Positions 9,098 to 20,181 of a stretch of 45,528 bases of DNA are shown piece by piece (the stretch's first letter is position 1; the number at the start of each line of letters is the position of its first letter). Location of the stretch: NCBI GenBank assembly GCA_000827265.1, contig KN834784.1, positions 17,901 through 63,428 on the forward strand. Direction: 5' to 3'. A program made the position numbers and the translations under genes. This DNA comes from Collybiopsis luxurians FD-317 M1 (lineage: Eukaryota > Basidiomycota > Agaricomycetes > Agaricales > Omphalotaceae). A model generated the notes under the pieces. That model saw nothing but the letters and a program-made list of their open reading frames with translations, did no database searches and was not told the DNA's origin.

Positions 9098-12000
9098 TCA
9101 TTTTCTCAGGTGTGCTTTCTCCCACTTGTGAATCAAATCAATACTTCCTACCATACCTTTCCAGGGAATCCAGGACTCCTCATCATACCCTTTCCATTTG
9201 ATTAAATACTGGATTCCTCTGTCTGTTTCTCCTGTTGGGTGACTGTCTTTTATCGACTCAACTTCATATTCTGGTTCCCCTTTAATAAAGATTGGTGGGG
9301 GAGGCGATACAACTCGCTGGAAGGGATCCGTGTGGTGGGGTTTTAGTCTATCAACATGGAATACATTGTGGATTCATTGTAGGTCCCCTGGTAACTCGAG
9401 TCGATACGCATGAGATCCTATTTTATCGAGTATCGTATAGGGTCCTGTCCACTTGTGATCCAATTTCTTGGTAAGCCTTCTTGTTCAGATGTTACCCATG
9501 TCCAGCCAGACTTGGTCGCCCTTTTTCCAATTGGGATTTCCGGCACAGTGGTGATTGAACTGATTCGCTGCTGCCTCGTTCGCTTCATATATTTGTTGTT
9601 TTAAATATTTGTGTATTTCTTTTAATTCAGTAGCATACTGGTTTGCTTCCGAGTCGTTCACCTTTGATAGGTTAATTGAAAGTTTTGGATGGTATCCTTT
9701 ATTCGCAAAGAAGGGTGTTAATCCTGTAGTTGAATGGGGAGTGTTGTTGTATACGAATTCTGCGATAGGTAATAAGGCATCCCAGTCATCTTGGTCGTAA
9801 GACATATAGATTCTTAGGTATCCTTCAACACTTTGATTAGTTCTCTCTGTCTGCCCATCCATTTGAGGGTGATATGCTATCAAGAGACGAGACTCAATAC
9901 CAAGTATCTTACACAATTCCTTCCAAAACTGGGAGATGAACAAGCTTCCTCGATCCAAGACAATATCCACTGGTAGCCCATGTTTTGAGAATACATTTTT
10001 GAGGAATAGTCTTGCGAAATCCTTTGCAGTGTCTGTCGTGTGACAGGGAATATAGATGGCTTGTTTTGTGAGCTGATCTACTACTACTAGGATTGCGTCA
10101 AATTGTTCCTTTCCTGCTTTCGGGAGTTGAACTATATGGTCCATCAAAATTGAGCTCCAGGGTCTTTGCCCAATGGGTAGAGGTTTCAGATTCCCATATC
10201 GGAAAGTTCTTCTAGCCTTGGATCTTATACAAGTATGGCAGCTTTGTACGTAGTGATGTACGTCCTTGCTGCTTCCTTTCCAAAAGAACAACTGATTAAG
10301 TATCTTTTTTGTTTTCTTCTTGCCCGGATGTCCTCTAAGTGCGTGATTGTGATAGGCAGATAGTACGTCTCGTCGAAGGTTTGTGTTGTTAGGGACATAT
10401 ATACGACCTTGTTGTTTAAGTAACCCATTTTTGAATACCACATTTTTAATCTTCCCTTCTCGAATCTGCTTTATGGTGTCTCGCATGAATTCATCTTGTT
10501 CCACCTTTCGAATCCGTTCTAATAACAAATCCTCATTCAAAAGCAATGCTGCATTGAGTCATTCTGGAGGAATCAATATTTGCTCTCTTTCTGCTCTAGC
10601 AGAGTCCCTATCAATTCCTTTCTTTGGGTATACATCTGCTCATCTCGTCAAAGCATCTGGTTTTGCTCCCAAAGTTCTGGGTCTATAGTTGATTCAGAAG
10701 TCGAATCCTGATAAGGCCTCTGACCACCTCGCTTGTCTCGCTGACAGCTGTTTGGTAGTTGTAAACCACTGCAGATTATTGTGATTGGAATAAACTTGGA
10801 TTTGGAATCTCAAACCGTCACAATAGGCTCTCCAAACTTTAAAACATTCCACGATAGCCAGTAATTCCTTGTCGTAGATATTGTAATTTATTTCCGCTGG
10901 TATCATGGACCGAGTATGAAAAGCAATTGGATGTATTTCTCCAGTTTTTGGATCCAGCTGAGACAATATTCCTGCTATTGCCCAATCTGATGTGTCACAT
11001 TCCAGAATAATTGGAAGTTCTGGATCAAAATGTTGTAGCACCGGGGCATGTGTAAAGGCATTTTTTAATAAATTGAAACACCTTTGACATGACTCGTCCC
11101 AATGCCAAATGGCATCCTTTTGCAGTAGTGACATTAGGGCTTTCATTATGCTGCTATAATTGTCAATAAATCTGCGATAGAAATTTGCAAAACCCAGGAA
11201 TGATTGCAGTTCTTTTATATTCCATGGAACTGGCCAAGATGTTATGGCTTTGACTTTGGACTGATCCATTGACACTCCTTTAGGATTTATTATTACCCCC
11301 AAATATTCAACTGTGTCAGTATTGAAACTGCATTTTTCTGGTTTCACGTGTAGGTGGTTGTCTTGTAGCCTTTGTAATACCTTTTGGACTTGTTCCTCGT
11401 GGGTTTTTTGTCATCCAAATAAATGAGAATGTTGTCCAAGTAAATAACCACACATACATCCAGTAAATCATGGAAAATGTTGTTCATAAAACATTGGAAA
11501 GCTGAGGGTTTTGTAGGATCCATATCATGTACGAAACACTGTGTTCTACTCGTGGCCTTCCGCTATTTGGACATTGTTATATCCTGCTCTCAAATTGAGC
11601 TTTGTAAAATATTTTGCCCTTCGTAGTTGGTCGACAAGTGGGCCTATAAGGGGTAAGGGATACCTATTCTTTCTTGTGATTCAATTTAAGGCCCAATAGT
11701 CAACACAAAGCCTTAGGCTTCCATCCTTCTTTTTTACGAATAGAACTGGAGCCCCAGCAGGCGAGTTGGAGGCTCTAATAAACCCTTTCCCTAGCATATC
11801 ATCAATATAATCCTTTAGGGCTTTTAGTTCCATTTCCAACATGTTATAGAGTTTCCCAAAGGGAGGGGCTGAGTCCCCTTCTGTCTCGATTTTTAAATCG
11901 TACGGATGGTGTGGAGGTAAGACCTTCGCCTCTCCTGGGGAGAACATGTCCATGAAGTCTCGATACTTCTCGGGAACATGTTTGAGTATCTCTTCTTTGT

Positions 12001-13184
12001 CTTTTCAAGATTCTCCAGTCTCTGCTTCTGTCAGAAGTTTTTCTGTAGCTTCCCTATTTCCTTGAATCAACTTGTGAGTTGCAGATTTTTCCGTATTCGT
12101 GGTATCATCATTATTCACTTGATTTGAGACTGTGGTGATATGCAGGAAATAGGCAGGCATCCCACCTCATATTATAGTGTCCATTGCAGCTGCACTGATG
12201 AGACTTACTGCCTTGCCTGGGAGGTTTGGACCCATTCTCCTTTCAACCTTTTCAGGTTTTCCTATCTTCATTCCTCGTTTCATACATTTTCTCCATTGCT
12301 GGAGTGCAGAGGTTTTTGAGATATTTAATACCCTTGTTGACAGGCCTTGTGGAATAGAATCCTGATGCAATTTTCCAACTCATTTATATATCCATCTCCG
12401 TTTCTGCTTGTATGCTGGCAGTTTCGAACTTCTTTTGTCAATCCTTTCTGCCCAAGCTTTCAATGCTTTCTTGGAGTATCCATTTCCATTTTCCCCTATA
12501 TTGTATTTATTTTTCCATTTTTTGAGATCCTTGTCGTAATCATTAGCCCAATTTGTATAAAGCAACCATTCATTGAATTCCAAAACCGACGAGTCTACAT
12601 CCCCATTTTCTTGTTCGTTATAGGCTGATTTGTGTTTCAAGTCAGGGACTGATGGGTCCTGCTTCTCGCTAGTATTCAAGTTCCATGTACCGGTGAACGA
12701 ATCAACTAGTGAAGCTGAAATTCATTCTCTTCCTTGGAATGTCAAAGTCAAATCCTTCCAATTTATTTCAGGATTGAATTCTTTGAGCCATGGTAAACCT
12801 AACACGATAGGAGCCATTGGGTGTAGTTGGGTTATTAGGAATTCAACTGTTTGAATTGAACCATCGGTGAAGCTGATAGTATCTTTAAAGATTTTTGTTA
12901 TATCTCCTGCCGAAGTTGGCTGTCCATTGAATAATTCAAGTGGAATTGGAGTATCTAAATCAGAGATATTTTTTGGGAATTTTTCCACAAGGTTTTTGTC
13001 AATAAAAGAATGAGTTGTGCCCGAATCAATAAGAGTATTATAGCTTAGATTTTCGGAATCGGAGAAGGGGAAATGTGTCGAGATGAGAAATGAGTTGTTA
13101 GAGTGAGACAAGAGATGAGCTGGGGATGTTTTTTCTATTACTGCCTCACGACAGACCGCTTGAGCAGGGTTTTTTGGATTCCAG
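9098..13184 (-). pseudogene. pol: inner element pol: protease, RT, RNase H, integrase, chromodomain
   Basis: Minus-strand order: aspartic protease (LIDSGTTHSFID near 13010-13040), RT ([11 protein letters not shown] near 11690; active-site region near 11420-11450), RNase H (ILECDTSDWAIAG near 10990, ending SARQARWSEALS), then integrase with a Zn-binding HHCC module (GHPGKKK..CHTCIRSK), DDE core (ILMDHIVQL; VLDRGSLF; DGQTERTN), a HKWTGPY region and a chromodomain (YLIKWKGYDEESW) ending at 9098. These are all the enzymes needed for reverse transcription and integration. Pol is in the -1 frame relative to gag, overlapping the gag stop at 13192. Breaks: several TGA codons (for example after VWLDMGNI), at least one frame change between 11400 and 11680, and YLDN in place of YLDD. 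Confidence 0.9.
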
Positions 13185-14400
13185 GCTGCTCTCAGTGTGT
13201 CTCTGGAATCCCCTCCACTTTTCCTGAGTCATTTTCTATCTTGACATTCCAAATCTCGTCGTTAGGCAGGTCCCCTTCTAGAGTAAAGGTTGCAGCCCTC
13301 AACTGGTCACTTTGTTGATTGTTTATACTCGAAGTTCCATTTTTTGGAGGGTCCCAATTCTCCCTATTCTTGCAATCTTTACCAATATGATCTGATCCAC
13401 CACAATTGTAGCAGAGTCCCAGTTTACAATGTCGATGGAACTCTTTGACTTGTTCAGGAGTCCTGGCAGCTCGAATCGCCCATAGGAATTCTTCATCTCC
13501 TAGGTTTTTTGAGACTCCGTCATTTCCTCCCTGATTTTCTAAGCCTTCTCCGCTATTTCCATTCTGACTCGAGGCGCTTGCAAATTCTTCAGATTGTCCA
13601 TATACTGTACCACTAATATTGTCCAAATTTACATTACTATCCCAAGCCGCAGCTCCCCTTTGTTGATTGTTCCAATTACCTTCTTGTTGACCCCCTGCTT
13701 GCTGGGGGTTATTATTATTGGATCCTTGTTGCGGGTTAGAGTTTTGAGGATTCAATGGGGCCATAGGATTATACATCCTGAAACCAGAATTTCCTCCACA
13801 AGAATGAGCTGCATTGGTTGCCCAAATTGAATTGTCCAACTCCTGGAATTGCTGTACCCATTGTGGATAATTCTGAGGGGGATGAGTTTGAGCCGCTACT
13901 GTAATGTCGAGACTCCTTGTTACCACCCCTCAGAGCATTGCTACTAATGCCGTGTCATTGTATCCTGTCTTGAACGCATACTCCTGGAATCGAATAATAA
14001 ATGTCGCAAATGATTCATTGTCCATCTGCTTGATCCAGGCCAGTTTCACCTGTGCGTCTCGTGCAGGATCAAATAATCCAAAATACGATGTGAATTCTGC
14101 GACAAAATCAATCCAAGTACAGAGAGCAGGGACGGGGATCCCAGCCTCTTCCTGTTTCAGCAAATTATCATAGTGAGTAGCTGCTGTCCCTGTCAGATAC
14201 GAGACAGCAAAACCAATTTTATCTGAGTCATTCTCATAGATAGTAGGCTTGGCCATGAAAGTGCAGTGGACTTGTGAGAGGAAAGGTTCCCATTTCCACC
14301 TATCAGAACCATCAAAAGGGTCAGGTTTTTTGACATCGAGTTTCGCTTCCTTATTTAATCAATCTTTTCGCTGATCGAATTCCAGAATCTGACTCGCATC

Positions 14401-14620
14401 TCATCCTGCAGGACCCGGTTCTCCTCTCTCACCTCTGGGGCCTCGTACAGCTACCCATCCATTTGCTGGGTGCCAATATGCGTTGTGATTCAAACCCCAA
14501 TTGTCAAGATCGTTGGGTGGTCCTCCTGGGCTACCTGGTCCTCCTGGTCCCCCTGGTCCCCCTGGTCCACCACCTCCAAATCCCCCTCTAAAACTGCCAT
14601 TTCTACTACCTCTTTCTCTT
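14401..14620 (-). other. collagen-like Gly-Xaa-Yaa stretch in gag
   Basis: The minus-strand gag frame contains two short blocks of Gly-X-Y triplets: GPGGPGGPGGPGSPGGPP and GPRGERGEPGPAG, separated by an Asn/Trp-rich linker. This is low-complexity repetition within gag, immediately upstream of the capsid-type domain. A structural spacer role is inference. Confidence 0.75.
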
Positions 14621-15146
14621 TCCGAATTTCTGTCACTAATTCCTCCCGTCTGCGTGACTCCTCCATATGGGGGTCCTCCTGGAGGTTCTCCTGGAGCTCC
14701 TGCTACTCCATACCCTCTGTAGGTACTGGCACAATTCAAGTAGTCATACGTCGGCTCCACTATGTAGGGTCTATATTCTTGAGTCCCCAATCTCCAATAT
14801 TGTTCAGCTGGAACTCTCACAGATTCCTGATGCATCAAGACAATAGGGTGATAATCATTCGTTACTTGTCCGGGTGTTCTATGTGGAATTGCAGGTATTG
14901 AGTCAAAATTTCTGCCAGTCGGATGGACGTATTGCCTAGGAGCAGCTGTAAATACAGGTGGAGTGAATCCTGCAGCCTGCGGAACAGTTTCCACAACTAC
15001 TGGTGGTGGGACATGCACTGTTTGTTGAACTGCAGGCTGTTGAGGGGGGACTTCTGTGATTCTCGGTGGTTCGGAAGTCTGACAACTCAATTCCCTAGCG
15101 AAAGGATTAACCACTTTCCCTCTACCCTTTACATTTTGTAGGGGGG

Positions 15147-15510
15147 TGAATTCCTTTTTCTCTAGTGGGGGCATTGGGTGATGAGTCTCAAGAGCTGAAG
15201 GGCAAAGCTGGTCTTCAGAAAATGAGAGATCCCAGTCATCTCAACTTCTCACAAAGTTAAATCCTTCATTCTTGAATTTGTTCCTTTCCCCTGAGGGTGG
15301 GNNNNNNNNNNNNNNNNNNNNNNNNNNNNNNNNNNNNNNNNNNNNNNNNNNNNNNNNTGAATCCTTTTTCTCTATGGGGGCATTGGGTGATGAGTCTCAA
15401 GAGCTGAAGGGCAAAGCTGGTCTTCAGAAAATGAGAGATCCCAGTCATCTCAACTTCTCACAAAGTTAAATCCTTCATTCTTGAATTTGTTCCTTTCCCC
15501 TGAGGGTGGG
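15147..15510. repeat. duplicated ~154 bp flanking assembly gap
   Basis: 15147-15301 and 15358-15510 are almost identical (only two small differences near their left ends) and sit on either side of a 56-base run of N. The simplest reading is overlapping contig ends that were scaffolded without merging, not a biological duplication. Removing one copy keeps the gag reading continuous. Confidence 0.85.
15302..15357. other. assembly gap (56 N)
   Basis: Run of N between two copies of the same sequence within gag. True gap length may be zero or negative. Confidence 0.98.
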
Positions 15511-17906
15511 GCATATGCCATATTCCACTGTTTTACCTGACCTGGTCCCGACGTCTCCCATTGGTTTTGCTGTTCACTGATTCGGGCTGTGTTTCCAGGA
15601 TCTGAATATCAAGATGAGAAAGGAATTCCCGGTCCAGTGGTATTTGGGGAATTCACCAAACCCCTTGCATTCCAACCCAGTCCTTCCAACCGATGACTCT
15701 CATGGAAAGCTTCAGGTGTTTCTCTTCTATGATATGTCGGACCGTCAGTCCTGAATCCCAAATGATTCGGCCATAATGAGTGTCCCAAATTGGGCTCTGT
15801 CACCATTTGTTTGGGATATTGACCCACAGGGTGAGATTCATTAGCAAAACAAGTCATCGATACAGCATACTTGTCTCAGGCAGCCCATCTTTCCAATTGT
15901 AGAGCTGCATCGAGAGGAATTTCACCTCCAATACGTACTTTTGAGCTTCCAGCTTGCAAATGTTCTGCTCTGGGAGAGAAAATCTCCTGCTTGGTTTGGG
16001 TTTCGAGACTCGTATGAGGATCCCCTGTGGTCATAGCAGCTTCTGGCTCATCTGTCACTGATTCCATCTGGGCTCTTAGTACCCATGAGCCTCCCACATC
16101 TCCATGGATTCTCTCCTTGTACTGCTTCACTAGGTAAATATCCTCATCTTGAGGATTTATCGCACTCATCAGTGTGTCGCTGGCATTTTGCAATGCCAAA
16201 TGCCTCGCAGTTCTTTCTGAAAAGAATTCATTCTCCTCCTTTCGAGACTTTCCTGAGGAGGGTTTGAGTTCCCAAACCCCGTTGGCTGTCCTCACCTGGT
16301 GTTCACCCCTTTCTTTGGGTACTATTAGCAGCCTGCGGTCCAGTTCAGTGGGTGGAAGTTGCCTCGACTCTTCCAGATCCTCATAACTTGGAGTAGTAGT
16401 ATTTCCCATAGATCTACGATACTCCTTTGCCACCTGAGCTATTTTCTGCTGGTCCTGAAATTGACTGGTATAACTGTAACCCCCAATAAGGTTGTCTGCT
16501 CTCACAGACCATCCTTGTTCCGCTTTATCTAATAGTGATAACGTAGGAGAGTTCAGCATTTTTCTCTCTTCATTATCCACTATTGTATTGAGCAGAAAAT
16601 CAATTTGAGATTTTTGTATTGACTCAAGATGCCTCATGGTGGCCTCGTTCACCATTTCCATTTGTTTGGGATCCATAATCAGCTGTGATAGCCATAGGGC
16701 TCCCTCGTATACTTCTTTCAACTGGAATATTTCATTATTTATTCCATTAGGTAGCTGGGAAGGTTGTTGCATTAAACGTTTCTGAAAATAGGCAGCTAGT
16801 ACCTAGAAATTGTCCTTCATTTCTGGGTCTTGACTGTTAATAATTTGAATATAGTGTTGCATTGCCTTTATTAATTCAAAATGTGTGCATTGATTGATTT
16901 GAAGTAGATCAACCAATTGATGTGTTAATTCTGTCGACGGTATGACACGAACATTTGGGTAGGGAGGAGACATTAAGGAACTCTCGCAGTTCCAACTCTG
17001 TGTCTCCTTCACGAATTCTTCTGTCATTGGAGGAGCAGGTAACGGACTGCTTTGCTCCAGCGACGAGACGGTTCTTCTACTTATATTGGGGATTGGACTC
17101 AACAATCCCTGAGCCTGTATTGTGTCGCTTTCTACTATCGGAGTAGACTGTTTTAAATTGAACAGAGACTGTGGGCCCCTTAATGATAGTGGACCCAATG
17201 GGTATAGCCCCCGACTTGTCTCTCGTTCTGATTGTTGCAATGCAAATTTAGATTCTTCTTCTCTTGGTGTGAGAGGAAGTGGACATCTGATATGTTCTAA
17301 TGAGGAGATGACCTTGTGTCTCGCTCCTATAGATGTATATTGTGTCATTGGAGATATGCCAATATCTTCATAATAATCCTTGTTCTCAGGATGAGTTGGC
17401 ATGTGGAAGGGGCATGTCGAGCTGACTCCCACACTAAAGCCTCGAGGATCTTCTGGGGAATGAGTTAATTCTGATAAATGAATTGTTTCCTGTTCCCTTC
17501 CTTTCTCAGGTGTTATTGGGGCACTTTGTGTTGGCCTCATGGCTAGCCTCGAGTCAGCTCTTGCTGCCATATGATATGGCTGACCTTGCTGGGAGCGACT
17601 CAAAACATGTGGTGTCGAGACCAGGTGTCCCGGAACATGAGGAGACCTGTGTTCGACAGCATTTTCCAGGTCAAATGGGTTTCTATCATTATGTTCTAAA
17701 ATTTCCCCCGTTCTTGAGGGTATGGCACCTCTCGCAGGTGCTGATGAAACTGAGCGGTCATCCAGTGTAGAAGCTCCACATCGCTCCTCTCTTCTCTGGA
17801 ACCTTGTAGCTCTTGCTGCTCTTTGGCATTCTTGTTCTTGACACTGTCTTTCTTGTTCACTTACAAAATGTTTCGCAGGTTCCCCAGACATCTCGGTGAT
17901 GGAGAG

Positions 17907-17918
17907 AATGCTGTTATT
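17907..17918 (-). promoter_or_regulatory. self-complementary primer binding site of inner element
   Basis: The sense strand reads AATAACAGCATT one base after the 5' LTR. Its exact reverse complement, AATGCTGTTATT, is present on the sense strand inside the LTR (plus coordinates 18395-18406), about 32 bases after TATAAAAG, where transcription should start. The mRNA 5' end could thus fold back and pair with this site over 12 bases, as in the Tf1/sushi group of Ty3/Gypsy elements, where the RNA's own 5' end primes reverse transcription. I found no tRNA-like alternative. Confidence 0.75.
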
Positions 17919-17919
17919 T

Positions 17920-18614
17920 TGTTAGGACCTTTACTACCTTTGCTGTTAGAAACTTGTAGCAGGTTCAATGAATAGAAAGTATTTTATTATACCACAGCCG
18001 AGACAGAATATGCAATGGGGAGTCGCTATGTACGACAGGTGAACGAGTCCTGTACGGTTTTGGTATTGGATGTGGAGGAATGATCCTCGAGTGTCGAATA
18101 ATAAATCTAGTAGCTCGGTGCAACTAGAAATAGTATATCGAGAGAACTCGTTAAGATGGTATTAACGAGGGTTGACTTGGGAGGTTCGTGACTTGGTGTC
18201 CGTTTACCCTACGAGATGGAATATTTGAAAGGCTACGGCAGTCAAATAGTCTTGTTGATTGGTTCAACAAGTGAGAGGTAGATAGGCCAGTGACTCAGTG
18301 TCAATGGGATTTGCTTGACTCGGCGTTAAGCAGAATAATATTAGAAACTAGTGAACAAGAGAATAGAAACAACACAGGTCAAGATAGTTCAGGTAATAAC
18401 AGCATTATTGTGGGAGATGTAGGTACAAGGCTTTTATACTCTGCGGGGAGACATGTGGTCTTGTGAATAGAAGTTTGGAATGAGCAACTGGTTAGTTCGC
18501 CTTGCGAAACGCGTGTTGGATTTGGAGAGCCGAATTAATTGGTAAGACTATTATCGAGTTGTGTGGTGAGTGTAGTGGTTGGAAAGAGCGGAAAAAATAG
18601 TGTAGGGCATAACA
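17920..18614 (-). repeat. inner element 5' LTR (right copy)
   Basis: 695 bp, same ends as 4729-5423. On the sense strand it carries TATAAAAG (complement at 18431-18438) followed ~32 bases later by the AATGCTGTTATT start-site motif. Compared with the left copy I count 21 substitutions, all transitions, 20 of them at CpG-derived positions. Confidence 0.97.
18431..18438 (-). promoter_or_regulatory. LTR TATA box of inner element
   Basis: TATAAAAG on the sense strand of the 5' LTR. Spacing to the predicted start motif (complement at 18395-18406) is 25-33 bases, typical for pol II. Confidence 0.7.
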
Positions 18615-19123
18615 AGAGTTTGTATGTGAACCTTGCCTGTTCTGAGATGACTGGTTACTCACCATTTTTCCTTAACTCAGGCTGTATACCTTGTTCATTC
18701 ATTTGGAACAGTGCTGCTGAAACTGAGTTTCCAGGTCTACAAGTGCTTTCTCAACAGATGAAAAAAGCCATTATGTCTGCTCATGACTCACGTCTTTATC
18801 ATTGGACTAAACAAACTAGAGATGAAAACCGGCACCGGGTCCCATCTCCATTTGCTAAGGGTGATCTAGTCTACATTTCTACAAAGACATATCATTTCCA
18901 AAAGGTCGTGCTTGGAAACTTGTGCCAAAATATATTGGTCTGTATAAGATACAGGGGATTGTTGGTGAATCTTCTTGTCACATTGACCTACCATTACATT
19001 TATGGAAACAAGGAGTTCATGATGTATTTCATGCATCTTTACTTCACATCCATGTTCCAAATGATGACTGGGTTATCAGGTTACCGACTTCAGAGAAATG
19101 TCCGATGAGTGGGCAGTTAAAAA
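18615..19123 (+). pseudogene. inverted integrase C-terminal segment of outer element
   Basis: Plus-strand sequence encodes the part of a Ty3/Gypsy integrase that follows the catalytic core: NLACSEMTGYSPFFLN, a Lys/Arg-rich helix (TKQTRDENRHR), a PFAKGDLVYIST motif, KYIGLYKI and HVPNDDW, ending near EWAVKNG. The rest of this integrase is on the minus strand (core at 19126-19690, chromodomain at 4580-4728). The first ~53 bases are repeated inverted at 19119-19171. The arrangement is best explained by a local inversion of about 0.5 kb inside the outer element before the inner element inserted at its edge. The frame is interrupted and cannot give an integrase. Confidence 0.75.
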
Positions 19124-19690
19124 TGGTGAGTAACCAGTCGTCTCAGAACAGGCAAGGTTAATTGCAAACTCTACCGCGGGTAGGTGAGAAACCCAATCAG
19201 CTTGACATTCAGCAACACATTGCCAGAGCATCTGAGTTACAGTTCAATTTGAGCATTCAGTGAGACCATCAGTCTCTGGATGGTAAGCGCTGGACATCCA
19301 GAGTTTTGAACCAATTAGGGAATGAAGGTGCGACCAGAATCTGCTAGTAAAGAGCGAGTCTCAGTCACTAATAATTACCTTCAGTAGACCATGATGTTTG
19401 TATACTTCTGCGGACACAAGCTCCGCTACATCTTTGGCTTTGTAATTTGCCCAACTAGGCACAACATGAACCATCCCTGTTAGGTGATCCACAACTGTAG
19501 TTATCATGTCAAATTTTCCATTGCGATTTGAGCTTTCCGGCAATGGACCCACAAAATAAATTCCTATTACCTCCCATGGGTAGCTTGGCACTGGCAAATA
19601 TTTGAGCATGCCATATGGCTTATAATTCAACAATTTTGGTTTGTGGCAGACAGAGCAGGATTCACAAAATTTTTGTGTGTCATGCACCAT
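19119..19690 (-). pseudogene. outer element integrase core (minus strand)
   Basis: Minus strand reads a partial Zn-binding motif (CESCSVCHKPK), then IGIYFVGPLP, MITTVVDHLTGMVH, KVIISD and further on YHPETDGLTE, the D-D-E catalytic region, followed by EFAINLACSETTGYSPF. Stops interrupt it after IISD (TGA) and after SN (TGA). Integrase joins the DNA copy into the genome. The N-terminal half of its zinc module is separated by about 480 bp of other sequence, and the C-terminus is inverted. Confidence 0.8.
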
Positions 19691-20170
19691 AGTTAGTGTT
19701 GCTGCGGTTCGGCTAGCTGCAAGTTGACTCAGCTAGCTGCGGCTCTCATACTCAGCCAGCTCAATAGCTGGAATGAGCTGACTTGAAAAAGCTTTAGCTG
19801 ACTTGAGCTGGAGTCAAGCTGATTTCAAGCTGGCTAGCCAGATGCAAAAAGCCCTTCAAAGTCAATGTAGAATACTTCTACAATGATTGTGGAATACAAT
19901 AAGGACACAAGTGAACAAAAAGTACAGGGTGCTAAGCCTGAAATGAGCATTTAGCGGATACTGTGGACTGACATAGTTACATTGCCTGATGTAATGATGT
20001 GAGTGACATGGCACAGTGTAGTGACATGCAACAGTTTTTGGATACCATAGTGACATGGCAAAATTCTCTCAAGTTGGCCCATAATTTAAATGTAGTCTCA
20101 AAACACGAGTTGATTAAAAGTTGTAGCTGTATTTTTTGCAGGAAAGTACTTTGATACACATATTAAATAT
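19691..20170. mobile_element. extra sequence splitting integrase, AGCTG-rich
   Basis: About 480 bp lies between NGIIY (end of the pre-integrase linker, 20182) and the CxxC half of the integrase zinc module (19690), where homologous elements have only the H-H half. The part at 19695-19860 is dense in AGCTGA/AGCTAG words and has short inverted ends (GGCTAGC near 19718 and 19838). It may be a small non-autonomous insertion plus decayed pol sequence. No clear target duplication found. Confidence 0.4.
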
Positions 20171-20181
20171 CCATGCAGTTT

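Larger units (their letters stand above)
13192..17891 (-). pseudogene. gag: inner element gag, unusually long, with CCHC knuckle
   Basis: Starts at MSGEPAKHF (17891), just after the primer site, and ends at TGA 13192 inside a -1 overlap with pol; roughly 1,500 codons once the gap duplication is discounted. The N-terminal ~900 residues are Gln/Ser/Pro-rich and low in recognisable domains. At 14401-14700 there is a collagen-like Gly-Pro run. The capsid-type Retrotrans_gag domain lies at 13930-14330 (PDPFDGSDRWKWEPF), and a zinc knuckle CYNCGGSDHIGKDC lies near 13375-13415. Frame is broken by one TAG (~16803) and several TGA codons (~15874, ~15607, ~15238, ~14399, ~14356, ~13927), nearly all consistent with lost CGA. 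Gag would package the element RNA in cytoplasmic particles. Confidence 0.85.
4729..18614 (-). mobile_element. inner Ty3/Gypsy chromovirus carrying antisense genes
   Basis: 13,886 bp from LTR to LTR with perfect AGAGT flanks, minus orientation. Order on the minus strand: 5' LTR, self-complementary primer site, very long gag, protease, RT, RNase H, integrase with GPY/F-like region and chromodomain, then two plus-strand genes (5622-8759), a G10 polypurine tract and the 3' LTR. LTR identity is about 97%, and only one of 21 differences is outside CpG context, so insertion is recent. Present copy is inactive: many TGA stops, one TAG, frame changes in RT, and Asp-to-Asn in the RT active site. It landed in the integrase C-terminus of the outer element. 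Confidence 0.95.

Noticed and set aside
14470..14901. Plus-strand open frames rich in Trp/Ser/Pro
   Set aside because: They are the reverse strand of the Gly-Pro tract of gag; low complexity creates the open frame.
18539..18614. Start of the plus-strand 189-codon frame
   Set aside because: The ATG and first ~25 codons lie in LTR sequence; only the part after 18615 is integrase-derived.
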